The notes under the pieces were generated by a model. That model was not told where the DNA came from. It was given only the letters and a program-made list of their open reading frames with translations, and ran no database searches. The position numbers were made by a program, and so were the translations under genes. Positions 44,240 through 53,023 of a DNA stretch of 64,000 nucleotides are shown piece after piece. Each line of letters begins with the position of its first letter. Position 1 is the first letter of the stretch. Source of the stretch: Flavivirga abyssicola (GTDB lineage: Bacteria > Bacteroidota > Bacteroidia > Flavobacteriales > Flavobacteriaceae); the NCBI RefSeq assembly GCF_030540775.2, contig NZ_CP141266.1, positions 3,459,001 to 3,523,000 on the forward strand, in the 5' to 3' direction.

Positions 44240-45790
44240 CTATAAAGGGATGTTCCCATGTTTTCTTTTTGGAGTGTCAACGTGCTTGTCTTCTAACATA
44301 GAAAAAGCTTTGATAAGTTTTCTTCGTGTATTTTTTGGTAATATGACTTCATCAATAAATCCACGTCTTGCAGCCTTATATGGATTCGCAAATTTTTCAG
44401 CATATTCAGCTTCTTTCTCTGCTAATTTTTCAGCAGGATCATCGGCAGCAGCTATTTCTCGTTTAAAAATAATTTCACTGGCGCCTTTTGCTCCCATAAC
44501 CGCAATTTCGGCTCCTGGCCATGCATAATTTAAGTCCGCTCCAATGTGTTTAGAATTCATAACATCGTAAGCACCACCATAGGCTTTTCTAGTAATAACA
44601 GTTACTTTTGGTATAGTTGCCTCACTTAAAGCATATAATAGTTTTGCGCCATGAACAATAATTCCGTTCCATTCCTGGTCAGTTCCTGGTAAAAAGCCAG
44701 GGACATCAACTAATACTAACAACGGGATATTAAAGCAATCACAAAATCGAGTGAAACGGGCTGCTTTTTTTGAGCTATTCACATCTAAAACGCCAGCTAA
44801 AAAGAGCGGTTGGTTTGCTACAATTCCAATATTACGCCCACCAAGTCTTGCAAAACCAACAATAATATTTTCGGCATAGTCTTTATGAATTTCATAAAAA
44901 GAATCTTCATCAATGATACCAGCTATAACGGCATGCATGTCATAAGGTTTATTAGGATTGTCTGGTACAATATCAGATAAAAGATCTCTTATTTCATCTT
45001 TTAATTCAAAATCTGATTTTTTAGGCGTTTCCGTATTGTTTTGTGGTAAGTAACTCAATAGTTTTTTTATGTCTTCTAAACATTCAATATCATTAGCTGA
45101 AGTTTTATGAGCCACACCAGACTTTGAAGCATGCGTATAGGCACCACCTAATTCTTCGCTGGTTACTTCTTCATTAGTAACCGTTTTTACAACATTTGGA
45201 CCCGTTACAAACATATAACTTGTGTTTTCTACCATGATGGTAAAATCGGTCATGGCAGGGGAGTAGACAGCACCGCCAGCACAAGGCCCCATAATAGCAG
45301 AAATTTGAGGAATGACCCCAGAAGTTTGCACATTTCTGTAGAATATATCTGCATAACCACCAAGCGATCTAACACCTTCTTGAATACGAGCGCCACCAGA
45401 ATCGTTTAATCCAATAATAGGAGCTCCGACTTTAACTGCCAGATCCATTATTTTGCATATTTTTTCAGCATGTGTTTCAGATAATGCCCCTCCAAAAACT
45501 GTAAAATCTTGTGCGTACACATAAACTAGTCTTCCATTTACAGTACCATAGCCAGTAATAACACCATCACCAAAATAGATCTCATTTTCCATTCCGAAAT
45601 CTGTTGTTCTATGAGTAACCAGAACGCCAATTTCTTCAAAAGAACCTTCATCCATTAAATAGTTGACACGCTCTCTTGCTGTAAGTTTCTTTTTTGCATG
45701 TTGTTTATCAATACGTTTCTGTCCGCCGCCCAGATGAGCCAGAGCAATACGTTCGTTTAGTTTATTTATTTTGTCTTCTTTTGAGTTCAT
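44240..45790 (-). CDS. Acyl-CoA carboxylase beta (carboxyltransferase) subunit, propionyl-CoA carboxylase type
   Basis: The protein is about 516 residues from the ATG at 45790; the frame from a TTG at 45814 adds eight unlikely residues. It shows the carboxyltransferase features [79 protein letters not shown] and a second half with [16 protein letters not shown] and [20 protein letters not shown]. It carboxylates an acyl-CoA (propionyl- or methylmalonyl-type) using carboxybiotin from the partner subunits encoded upstream. Sequence alone does not fix the acyl chain. Confidence 0.93.
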   Translation of the reverse strand: MNSKEDKINKLNERIALAHLGGGQKRIDKQHAKKKLTARERVNYLMDEGSFEEIGVLVTHRTTDFGMENEIYFGDGVITGYGTVNGRLVYVYAQDFTVFGGALSETHAEKICKIMDLAVKVGAPIIGLNDSGGARIQEGVRSLGGYADIFYRNVQTSGVIPQISAIMGPCAGGAVYSPAMTDFTIMVENTSYMFVTGPNVVKTVTNEEVTSEELGGAYTHASKSGVAHKTSANDIECLEDIKKLLSYLPQNNTETPKKSDFELKDEIRDLLSDIVPDNPNKPYDMHAVIAGIIDEDSFYEIHKDYAENIIVGFARLGGRNIGIVANQPLFLAGVLDVNSSKKAARFTRFCDCFNIPLLVLVDVPGFLPGTDQEWNGIIVHGAKLLYALSEATIPKVTVITRKAYGGAYDVMNSKHIGADLNYAWPGAEIAVMGAKGASEIIFKREIAAADDPAEKLAEKEAEYAEKFANPYKAARRGFIDEVILPKNTRRKLIKAFSMLEDKHVDTPKRKHGNIPL

Positions 45791-45899
45791 GTCTTTCTTT
45801 TCGCTAAGTCGCAAAAATGCGAAGTTTTATTAATTCTAAATTTCTAACCTAATTTTCAATTAAGCTAACTGCAAACTGCTACTGAATACTGCAAACTTT

Positions 45900-47339
45900 T
45901 TATTTAGGTACTCTCAATAGTTTTTGGTTTTCTACATAATGTTTCACTGCAATTAAAGCAGCAATTTTCGCTTCTTTTTCTGTTTCTTCCTTAAGTGCTT
46001 CTGGCGAATAGTAATTTTTAACAAAATGAGTATCAAAATTTCCAGAACGAAAAGCTTCATGTTCACAAACATATTTTCCGAAAGACAATGTTGTTTGTAC
46101 ACCTTCCACATGGTAATTATTAATCGCTTTTATCATAAGTTGAATGGCTTCATCCCTTGTTTTTCCGTAAGTTATCAGTTTAGAAAGCATGGGGTCATAA
46201 TAAATGGGAACATCCATGTTTTCTTCAAAACCATTATCCACACGAATGCCATCTCCTTTAGGAAGTTTGTAAACATCTAAATGTCCAACACTAGGTAAAA
46301 AATCATTTAATGGATCCTCTGCATAAACCCTTAATTCCAGCGCATGTCCACTAATTTTTAAATCATCTTGTTTGAGGTTTAAAGCTTCACCACGAGCCAC
46401 AAGTATTTGAAGCTCTACCAAATCTACACCAGCAATTAATTCTGAGACAGGGTGTTCTACTTGTAACCTGGTATTCATTTCTAAGAAATAAAAGTTATGA
46501 TCTGCATCCAATAAAAATTCGACCGTACCTGCACCTAAATAATCACAAGATTTGGCAACCTTAGTGGCAGCTTCTCCCATTTTTTTTCTTAGTTCTGGAG
46601 TTAAAACTGAAGATGGCGCTTCTTCAATTACTTTTTGATGGCGACGTTGAATACTGCATTCGCGTTCAAAAAAATGCAATATGTTACCGTGGCTATCAGC
46701 CATCACTTGAATTTCTATATGACGAGGAGAGGTGACATACTTTTCAATAAAAACAGAACCGTCTCCAAAAGCAGAAGTTGCTTCACTAATAGCCCGATTC
46801 ATTTGAGATTCCAGGTCACTTTCTTTTTCTACAACTCGCATCCCTTTTCCGCCACCTCCTGCTGATGCTTTGATAAGAATAGGGAACCCTATTTTTTTTG
46901 CTATAACTTTAGCTTTGGAAACATCTGTGATGGCTTCATCAATTCCGGGAACCATAGGAATATCGTATGCCTTAACAGCTTCTTTTGCTGCTAATTTGCT
47001 GCCCATAATTTTAATGGCTTTTGATCTTGGACCTATAAAAGTAATATTGTTTTGCTCGCATAACTCTGCAAAACCAGCATTTTCACTTAAGAAACCATAT
47101 CCGGGATGTATACCATCTACACTTAGTTGTTTTGCAACCTCAATAATTTTATCACCTCTTAAATAAGATTGATTGGATGGCGGTTCGCCAATACATATTG
47201 CTTCGTCTGCAAACTTGACATGTGGTGCATTTCTATCAGCCGTAGAATATACAGCGACTGTTTTTATACCCATTTTCTGAGCAGTCATCATAACTCTTAT
47301 GGCTATTTCACCTCTATTTGCTACTAGTATTTTTTTCAT
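45900..47339 (-). CDS. Biotin carboxylase subunit of acyl-CoA carboxylase
   Basis: The 479-residue protein has an N-terminal KKILVANRGEIAIRVMMTAQ domain, the ATP-grasp core with LIKASAGGGGKGMRVV and VFIEKYVTSPRHIEIQVMA, and the signature EMNTRLQVEHPVSELIAGVD. The C-terminal biotin carboxylase domain ends near YHVEGVQTTL. It carboxylates the biotin on the carrier protein with bicarbonate and ATP. It lies between the carrier and carboxyltransferase genes on one strand; only this local set is needed to form the complex. Confidence 0.95.
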   Translation of the reverse strand: MKKILVANRGEIAIRVMMTAQKMGIKTVAVYSTADRNAPHVKFADEAICIGEPPSNQSYLRGDKIIEVAKQLSVDGIHPGYGFLSENAGFAELCEQNNITFIGPRSKAIKIMGSKLAAKEAVKAYDIPMVPGIDEAITDVSKAKVIAKKIGFPILIKASAGGGGKGMRVVEKESDLESQMNRAISEATSAFGDGSVFIEKYVTSPRHIEIQVMADSHGNILHFFERECSIQRRHQKVIEEAPSSVLTPELRKKMGEAATKVAKSCDYLGAGTVEFLLDADHNFYFLEMNTRLQVEHPVSELIAGVDLVELQILVARGEALNLKQDDLKISGHALELRVYAEDPLNDFLPSVGHLDVYKLPKGDGIRVDNGFEENMDVPIYYDPMLSKLITYGKTRDEAIQLMIKAINNYHVEGVQTTLSFGKYVCEHEAFRSGNFDTHFVKNYYSPEALKEETEKEAKIAALIAVKHYVENQKLLRVPK

Positions 47340-47422
47340 AATAAATAAAATAAGCTATGAACACGTATGTTTAATATAATTGTATGTAAACTCTATATGT
47401 TGTAACGTTGAAATAAATATAA

Positions 47423-47911
47423 TTACGCGTCGAACTCAATTAGTAGTTGGTTTTTCTCAACAGCATCTCCCTTATTTACAGAAATAGATTTAATAACTCC
47501 ATCTATAGGAGATGTAATAATATTTTCCATTTTCATGGCTTCAAGAATTAAAAGCGGGTCATCTTCTTTCACTTCCTGATTGGCTTTTACGTTAATTTCT
47601 AAAATAAGCCCTGGCATGGGGGCTTTAATAGAACCGATATGTTTTGTAGCTCCAATAGCAAATCCCATATCTTTTATTAAAGTGTCTAAATCATTTAAAA
47701 TACTAATATTGTATGTGTTATTATTGATTTTTACTTCATATGCTTTTTTATTGAAGTCTTCTTTTATAATTTCAGCATGATAGGATTTGTTTTGCTCTAG
47801 GACATGAAATTTTGATTCTGAAATTTGTAAAGCGTCAAGATTAGAAATATCATCATCTTTAATTTCAAAATCAAACGTATTATTTACAGAGGTTTTGAAA
47901 GTTTTGCTCAT
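47423..47911 (-). CDS. Biotin carboxyl carrier (biotin/lipoyl attachment) protein
   Basis: The 162-residue protein ends with a biotinyl domain (about 92-162) with IKAPMPGLILEINVKANQEV, the biotinylation motif LEAMKMEN (Lys127), and the hammerhead-closing IKSISVNKGDAVEKNQLLIE. The N-terminal half is a linker/core-binding domain as in PCC-type alpha subunit ends. It is the first gene of the three-gene carboxylase operon (carrier, carboxylase, carboxyltransferase). Confidence 0.93.
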   Translation of the reverse strand: MSKTFKTSVNNTFDFEIKDDDISNLDALQISESKFHVLEQNKSYHAEIIKEDFNKKAYEVKINNNTYNISILNDLDTLIKDMGFAIGATKHIGSIKAPMPGLILEINVKANQEVKEDDPLLILEAMKMENIITSPIDGVIKSISVNKGDAVEKNQLLIEFDA

Positions 47912-48057
47912 CGATGTCTGGATTAATTTGTAGTAAATATATGAATTTTATATACGAAATATTTTATTACAGAGCTAAGTATGAATTATGAGTCCGCTAA
48001 AATTATTAAATAACTATGATTTAATTTATGAGATAAATCATATTTGGAAATAACTTA

Positions 48058-48732
48058 TCAAATATTAAAATTGGAGTGTTCCTGATGGTGTTTGATGGCT
48101 CTTTTTGATAGAAAAATTCCAATTAAAAGAGATATAAAAGCACCTACCCAAATACCAGGTACAAAATCTATAAATAAGAAAAAGTCGTAAGTACCATGAA
48201 ATATAATAGCGGATAGTAAACCAATAAGATTTAAACCTATTCTGTTTTTTGAAAACTTTGCTTTTCCCATATAAAAGCCCATTAAAACTCCAAATATTGC
48301 ATGAGCAGGAACCGCTGTAAAAGCTCTTAATAAAGCTGTTTGGTAGCCTCCTTCCAGTACATATAGAATATTTTCCGTAGCCGCAAAACCCATAGATACC
48401 ATAACAGCATAGGCTATACCATCAAAAGGCTCGTTAAACTCTTTATTTCTTTGAGCAAAATACCGGACAATAACATATTTACTAAATTCTTCGGTTAAGG
48501 CAACAACAATAAATGCTTTAATAAATTGTTGAAAAATACTTGTTTCGTTTGGAAGCAACAAGACGATATCGAACACATAATATAAAATAGTAGTAATAAA
48601 GACACTTACTATAGCACCTAGAAGAAAGTTGTAGAAGAGTAATCGTTTAGGCTCTTTTTCATATTTATCTTTAAAATATATATAGAGAATAACTATAAAT
48701 ATTGGGGCAATAGCTAGAAGTAACAGGTTCAT
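48058..48732 (-). CDS. PrsW family intramembrane protease
   Basis: The 224-residue protein has about seven or eight membrane helices. The family motifs are EEFSKYVIVRYFAQRNKEF (paired Glu at the helix), FDGIAYAVMVSMGFAATENI, PAHAIFGVLMGFYMGKA, and HGTYDFFLFIDF. PrsW-type enzymes cut membrane proteins such as anti-sigma factors; the substrate here is unknown. It lies 19 nt downstream of a NUDIX gene and is probably co-transcribed with it. Confidence 0.93.
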   Translation of the reverse strand: MNLLLLAIAPIFIVILYIYFKDKYEKEPKRLLFYNFLLGAIVSVFITTILYYVFDIVLLLPNETSIFQQFIKAFIVVALTEEFSKYVIVRYFAQRNKEFNEPFDGIAYAVMVSMGFAATENILYVLEGGYQTALLRAFTAVPAHAIFGVLMGFYMGKAKFSKNRIGLNLIGLLSAIIFHGTYDFFLFIDFVPGIWVGAFISLLIGIFLSKRAIKHHQEHSNFNI

Positions 48733-48751
48733 TTTAGGGGAGAATAAGAGG

Positions 48752-49306
48752 TTAGTTTACAGTTTCAATAATATTTTGTAGTACGAGTTCGTAATATAAC
48801 TTGTTTGAAGGCACAAAGTGATTATCATTGTTGCCTATGTTTTTAATAAGGTCTTTAAAATTTGAAAAGGACACTAATTTAAGAGCTTCAACTTCTTCTT
48901 CTTGAGGAATTAATTTAGACATTGGAACCTTCAACTCGCAAATAAATGTGTTATGGAATTCGTTATCAATAATACCATTTTTATAAGTTTGGAAGCATTC
49001 AAAAACGCCTATTCTTTTAAGATCGTTTTCAGAAATTGAGATTCCTATTTCTTCTTTAGTTTCTCTTACAGCCGCTTGTTTTATGGTTTCACCTGCATCA
49101 ATATGACCAGCAACCGAGACATCCCACATTAATGGACAAATGGTTTTTTTTGCCGAACGTTGCGATAATAAAATGGCTCCTTTTTTAGTATAAAACCAAA
49201 TATGAGCAGTATTATGATAAAGCCCTTTTTGATGGATGATAGATTTTAATTCGGACTTCCCTGTAGGCTTTCCTTCTTTTGTAACAATGTCTATATATTC
49301 ATCCAT
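48752..49306 (-). CDS. NUDIX hydrolase, isopentenyl-diphosphate isomerase-like subgroup
   Basis: The Nudix box is complete: Gly67-x5-Glu73-x7-Arg81-Glu82-x2-Glu85-Glu86 in GHIDAGETIKQAAVRETKEE. The N-terminal EYIDIVTKEGKPTGKSELKS and HNTAHIWFYTKKGAILLSQR are typical of the Idi-like/ yfcD-like Nudix group. It hydrolyses a nucleoside diphosphate-linked compound; the exact substrate is unknown. It is in tandem with the PrsW gene. Confidence 0.93.
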   Translation of the reverse strand: MDEYIDIVTKEGKPTGKSELKSIIHQKGLYHNTAHIWFYTKKGAILLSQRSAKKTICPLMWDVSVAGHIDAGETIKQAAVRETKEEIGISISENDLKRIGVFECFQTYKNGIIDNEFHNTFICELKVPMSKLIPQEEEVEALKLVSFSNFKDLIKNIGNNDNHFVPSNKLYYELVLQNIIETVN

Positions 49307-49473
49307 TATTAGAAATTTTGTAGGTGTTTAGTTAGAGATGCCACTAAATTTAAACAGTTAGCTTTCTTAGGAATGTTAAATACGTGATTTTGATGATTTA
49401 ATAACATGAATAGTTTGTTGTAAATAATTGTTAAAGCTACAAAGTTTATTGAAAATTAATAGAAATAAATAGA

Positions 49474-49635
49474 TGAACTCATCTTGACTTTTTCTATTTC
49501 CTAAAAAACGGCTAAAATTCGTCCATATTTTGTTACTTTTTTTATGCTTAGCACTGCTATGCCTTGCAAAAAATGCCTCATCTGAACAAATTTTATCTCA
49601 TTTTCGGTTAAAAATAAAAAGTCAAGATGAGTTCG
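49474..49635. repeat. 162-bp inverted-repeat-bounded element, copy 2
   Basis: The arms gaactcatcttgacttttt (49475-49493) and 49616-49634 are a perfect 19-bp inverted repeat. The interior aligns without gaps to copy 1 at 30858-31019 (for example ctaaaaaa, tagcactgctatg, gcaaaaaa, cattttcggttaa). It lies in the 433-bp gene-free gap 49307-49739 with no coding frame. The equal total length of both copies supports one repeat family. Confidence 0.65.
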
Positions 49636-49686
49636 ATATAAATTGTTGTTTAGTTTTCTTATAAACACAAACAGTCTTAAAATAAA

Positions 49687-49713
49687 AAAGTTACCCTAAA
49701 TAAGGATAACTTT
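49687..49713 (-). terminator. Terminator after the M42 peptidase gene
   Basis: On the minus strand a 10-bp stem with one mismatch (aaagttatcc / gggtaacttt) and a T-run lies 27 bp past the stop codon. Confidence 0.7.
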
Positions 49714-49739
49714 AATGTATTTTATAGACATAATATTAT

Positions 49740-50828
49740 TTAGTCAAAATAGCTAAACGTTTCACCATCTTTTATATTAAGCAGTGTTTCGTAAATTAAT
49801 TTAATAACATTTTCTACGTCATCTTTATGCACCATTTCTACAGTAGTATGCATATAACGAAGCGGTAATGAAATTAAAGCAGAGGCTACGCCACCATTAC
49901 TGTAAGCAAAAGCATCGGTATCTGTTCCAGTTGCACGAGATAGGGCAGAGCGTTGAAAAGGTATTTTCTTATCCTCTGCAGTTTCAGTAATTAAATCACG
50001 TAATTTTTGTTGCACTGCAGGAGCATAAGCTACTACAGGGCCTTTACCAATTTCAAGATGTCCTTCCTTTTTCTTCTCTATCATAGGAGTGGTTGTATCG
50101 TGAGTTACATCAGTGACAATCGCTACATCTGGTTTAATAGTATGCGTAATCATTTCTGCTCCTCGGAGGCCTATTTCCTCTTGTACCGAGTTTGTAATGT
50201 AAAGCCCAAAAGGAAGTTCCTTTTTATTTTCCTTTAATAAACGAGCTACTTCGGCAATCATAAAACCACCCACTCGATTGTCTATAGCGCGACAAACAAA
50301 TTTATCATCATTTAAAATATGAAACTCATCAGGATAGGTGATAACACAGCCCACATGAATGCCCATTTTTTCAACTTCTTCTTTGTCTTTAGCGCCTACA
50401 TCTATGCTAATATTATCTGGTTTTGGAGCTTCTTCTTTGGCTCTATTACGTGTATGTATTGCTGGCCAACCAAAAACACCTTTTACAATACCCTTTTTGG
50501 TATGCACATTTACTATTTTACTTGGTGCAATTTGATGGTCACTACCTCCATTTCTAATCACATAAATTAGACCATTATCAGAAATATAATTTACATACCA
50601 TGAAATTTCATCTGCATGGCCTTCAATAACAACTTTGTATTTTGCTTTAGGATTTATGACTCCTACAGCTGTGCCATAAGTGTCTGTTATAAACTCATCT
50701 ACGTAAGGTTTTACGTATTCCATCCATAATTTTTGCCCATTCCATTCATAACCAGTAGGTGCGGCATTATTTAAATACTTTTCTAAAAAGTCCATAGACT
50801 CCTTATTAAGAATGCTCTTCTTCGTCAT
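49740..50828 (-). CDS. M42 family metallopeptidase (glutamyl aminopeptidase/endoglucanase M type)
   Basis: The 362-residue protein has the M42 motifs: KVVIEGHADEISWYVNYI (metal His and Asp), the RAIDNRVGGFMIAEVARLL segment with the bridging Asp, SVQEEIGLRGAEM with the Glu-Glu pair, and TGTDTDAFAYSNGG with a further ligand. These cytosolic enzymes are dodecameric aminopeptidases. The gene is divergent from the DUF4294 gene, with about 100 bp between the two starts, an arrangement familiar in Flavobacteriaceae. Confidence 0.95.
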   Translation of the reverse strand: MTKKSILNKESMDFLEKYLNNAAPTGYEWNGQKLWMEYVKPYVDEFITDTYGTAVGVINPKAKYKVVIEGHADEISWYVNYISDNGLIYVIRNGGSDHQIAPSKIVNVHTKKGIVKGVFGWPAIHTRNRAKEEAPKPDNISIDVGAKDKEEVEKMGIHVGCVITYPDEFHILNDDKFVCRAIDNRVGGFMIAEVARLLKENKKELPFGLYITNSVQEEIGLRGAEMITHTIKPDVAIVTDVTHDTTTPMIEKKKEGHLEIGKGPVVAYAPAVQQKLRDLITETAEDKKIPFQRSALSRATGTDTDAFAYSNGGVASALISLPLRYMHTTVEMVHKDDVENVIKLIYETLLNIKDGETFSYFD

Positions 50829-50934
50829 TTATAAAAAATTTTTGCACTAAAATAATAATATAAATAGAAAAAAAATGTTTTAAACCAGGTAAATTATTAA
50901 ATTTGGAGTATTGAAGCTCCGGTATTTTTTATTG

Positions 50935-51615
50935 ATGAACTGTTTTAAATATATATTTTTAATATTCCCTGTTTTGCTTTTTGCACAAGGGAATGATATT
51001 GAACAAGATTCTACTGCTGTTGAATACCTGATCATAAAGGGCGATTCTGTTCCAAGATTATCTATAGATTTAAAAGAGGTAAGGCTCCTACATAAGCTTA
51101 GGTTTGATAATAAAAAAGAACGCATTAGTTACTTGATTCTTAGAAGGAAAACAATGAAGGTATATCCATATGCTAAAATGGCTGCTGAGCGTTTAGATTC
51201 CATGAACAAACATTTAGCGACACTTAAAAGGAATCGTGAAAAAAAACGATATACTAAGCGCATTCAAAAATACATAGAAGGCGAGTTTTCTGAAGAATTA
51301 AAAAAACTTACTCGTACGGAGGGACAAATACTAATTAAATTAATTCACAGGCAGACTGGTACCACTGCATTTAATTTGATAAAAGAATTGCGTAATGGCT
51401 GGCGTGCGTTTTGGTATAATACAACGGCGAGCATGTTTGACCTTTCATTAAAGCGGGAATTTGATCCTGTAAATGTAAAAGAAGACTATTTAATTGAGGA
51501 TATTTTACTGCGGAACTTTCAAAATGGCCGCTTAGAACGTCAAAAGTCTGCTATAGACTTTGATTTTTATGATTTAACAGATAAATGGTTACCGACTACT
51601 AGTGAAGCTCCATAA
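50935..51615 (+). CDS. DUF4294 domain-containing secreted protein
   Basis: The ATG at 50935 gives a signal peptide (MNCFKYIFLIFPVLLFAQG); the TTG at 50911 adds an unlikely leader. The DUF4294 core follows with GDSVPRLSIDLKEVRLLHKL, MKVYPYAKMAAERLDSMNKH, and LTRTEGQILIKLIHRQTGTT, ending with the YDLTDKWLPT tail. The family is confined to Bacteroidota and has no known function; the export signal places it in the periplasm. The TrhA gene starts 3 nt after the stop, so they share a transcript. Confidence 0.9.
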   Translation: MNCFKYIFLIFPVLLFAQGNDIEQDSTAVEYLIIKGDSVPRLSIDLKEVRLLHKLRFDNKKERISYLILRRKTMKVYPYAKMAAERLDSMNKHLATLKRNREKKRYTKRIQKYIEGEFSEELKKLTRTEGQILIKLIHRQTGTTAFNLIKELRNGWRAFWYNTTASMFDLSLKREFDPVNVKEDYLIEDILLRNFQNGRLERQKSAIDFDFYDLTDKWLPTTSEAP

Positions 51616-51618
51616 ATA

Positions 51619-52245
51619 ATGCGAGACCAAACTCTTTTCGAAGAAAAGTTAAATGCTACTACACATGCTATTGGTATATTATTTGGAATTACTGCTTTAA
51701 TACTTCTTATTGTTTTTGATAGCCAAAAAACCAATTGGAGCCTCTTTAGCATAATAGTTTATGGTATTTCAATCATTATATTATTTACAGCATCAACACT
51801 ATACCATGTTGTTAAGGAAAAAGAGAGGAAGTACTATTTTAGAATTATAGACCATATTAGTATTTACCTACTTATAGCCGGCACGTATACACCGGTTTTA
51901 TTAATTGCGTTGCATGAGAGTTTAGGTTGGACCCTTTTTTGGGTTGTCTGGGGAATTGCTGTGTTTGGTATACTTTTAAAATTGTTTTTTACTGGACGTT
52001 TTGAGGTGTTTTCTGTAATTCTTTATTTGGTGATGGGGTGGCTTATTGTATTCGATTTTCCAACTTTATCTAATATTATTGGCAGTAATGGCGTATTATT
52101 TTTATTTGGAGGTGGACTATTTTATACAGTCGGGATTGCTTTTTATGCTATTGAAAAAATACCTTTTAATCATGTTATTTGGCACCTATTTGTTTTAGCA
52201 GGTGCCATTTCCCATTTTTTTATGATTTTCTTCTATGTGATTTAA
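51619..52245 (+). CDS. PAQR/TrhA (hemolysin III) family membrane protein
   Basis: The 208-residue protein has seven membrane helices. The family motifs are EEKLNATTHAIGILFGITAL, FTASTLYHVV (Ser-x3-His), RIIDHISIYLLIAGTYTPVL, the last helices with IPFNHVIWHLFVLAGAISHF carrying the paired His that can bind zinc. TrhA proteins help keep membrane energetics or fluidity. It is downstream of the DUF4294 gene in one operon. Confidence 0.95.
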   Translation: MRDQTLFEEKLNATTHAIGILFGITALILLIVFDSQKTNWSLFSIIVYGISIIILFTASTLYHVVKEKERKYYFRIIDHISIYLLIAGTYTPVLLIALHESLGWTLFWVVWGIAVFGILLKLFFTGRFEVFSVILYLVMGWLIVFDFPTLSNIIGSNGVLFLFGGGLFYTVGIAFYAIEKIPFNHVIWHLFVLAGAISHFFMIFFYVI

Positions 52246-52267
52246 CTAAAATAAGAAAGCAAAAGTC

Positions 52268-53023
52268 TTATTTCCTTTTTATAATTTTGAAAGCACGTTT
52301 GTTATTATTCTGTTCAACATTTAGAATATACATACCTACAGATAGCGCATTACCATTTATTGGTAATTCATAAATTTCGGTATCTTCAATTAAACTTATG
52401 CTATTAGAAGCTATAGGCCTTCCTAACATATCATACAATGTGTAATGTATAGGGTTGGTTTCATCAATAGATGCAATTCTAAGGCTAATGCTGCTAACAA
52501 AAGGATTAGGATAGGCTAAAGCATTAAATCCGTTTTCTTCAGCAATAAGATCAAAAGGATCTGTAATGTTGATTTTCATTTCACTTAATGCGTAACAATC
52601 TCCTCCAAAATTTGAAGTAGGGGTAATTAACACATATCGTGCTTTTGTAAAGTCAAAATCTGGACCTTCGTGGCCTTCATACGTGGACGATCCTGTTCCT
52701 TGTTCCATTTGAAAAGTACCTAAATTAGTCCATGTATTGCCATCTAAAGAATAATCTAAATTATAATTATTGATACCATAATTTAGGTTTTTTGGTTCGT
52801 TGGCGTTCCAGAATTTAGATTCTTTTAATTCATATTCATACCCAAAATCATACATAATCCAATGTGTTTGACCATATGCTGGATTAGGATTTTGTGATGT
52901 TTCACAAGAAATCCAGCTGTCATACCAGCTCGTACTATGTCTATCTGGATAACATTGCGCATTTATTATAGGCGAAATAAATATAAAAGTAATTAGTAGG
53001 TGTATGTATTGTTTTTTCATCAT
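52268..53023 (-). CDS. T9SS-secreted protein with discoidin-like domain
   Basis: The 251-residue protein has a signal peptide (about 1-22, ITFIFISPIINAQ). A domain of about 30-155 resembles F5/8 type C (discoidin) folds: AQCYPDRHSTSWYDSWISCE, LDYSLDGNTWTNLGTFQMEQ, KARYVLITPTSNFGGDCYAL / SEMKI. The C-terminal 75 residues are a type A T9SS sorting domain (ALAYPNPFVSSISLRI, YTLYDMLGRPIASN, GMYILNVEQNNNKRAFKI). It should be exported by the type IX system. It is the last gene of the DUF1800/DUF1501 operon (4-nt overlap). Confidence 0.87.
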   Translation of the reverse strand: MMKKQYIHLLITFIFISPIINAQCYPDRHSTSWYDSWISCETSQNPNPAYGQTHWIMYDFGYEYELKESKFWNANEPKNLNYGINNYNLDYSLDGNTWTNLGTFQMEQGTGSSTYEGHEGPDFDFTKARYVLITPTSNFGGDCYALSEMKINITDPFDLIAEENGFNALAYPNPFVSSISLRIASIDETNPIHYTLYDMLGRPIASNSISLIEDTEIYELPINGNALSVGMYILNVEQNNNKRAFKIIKRK

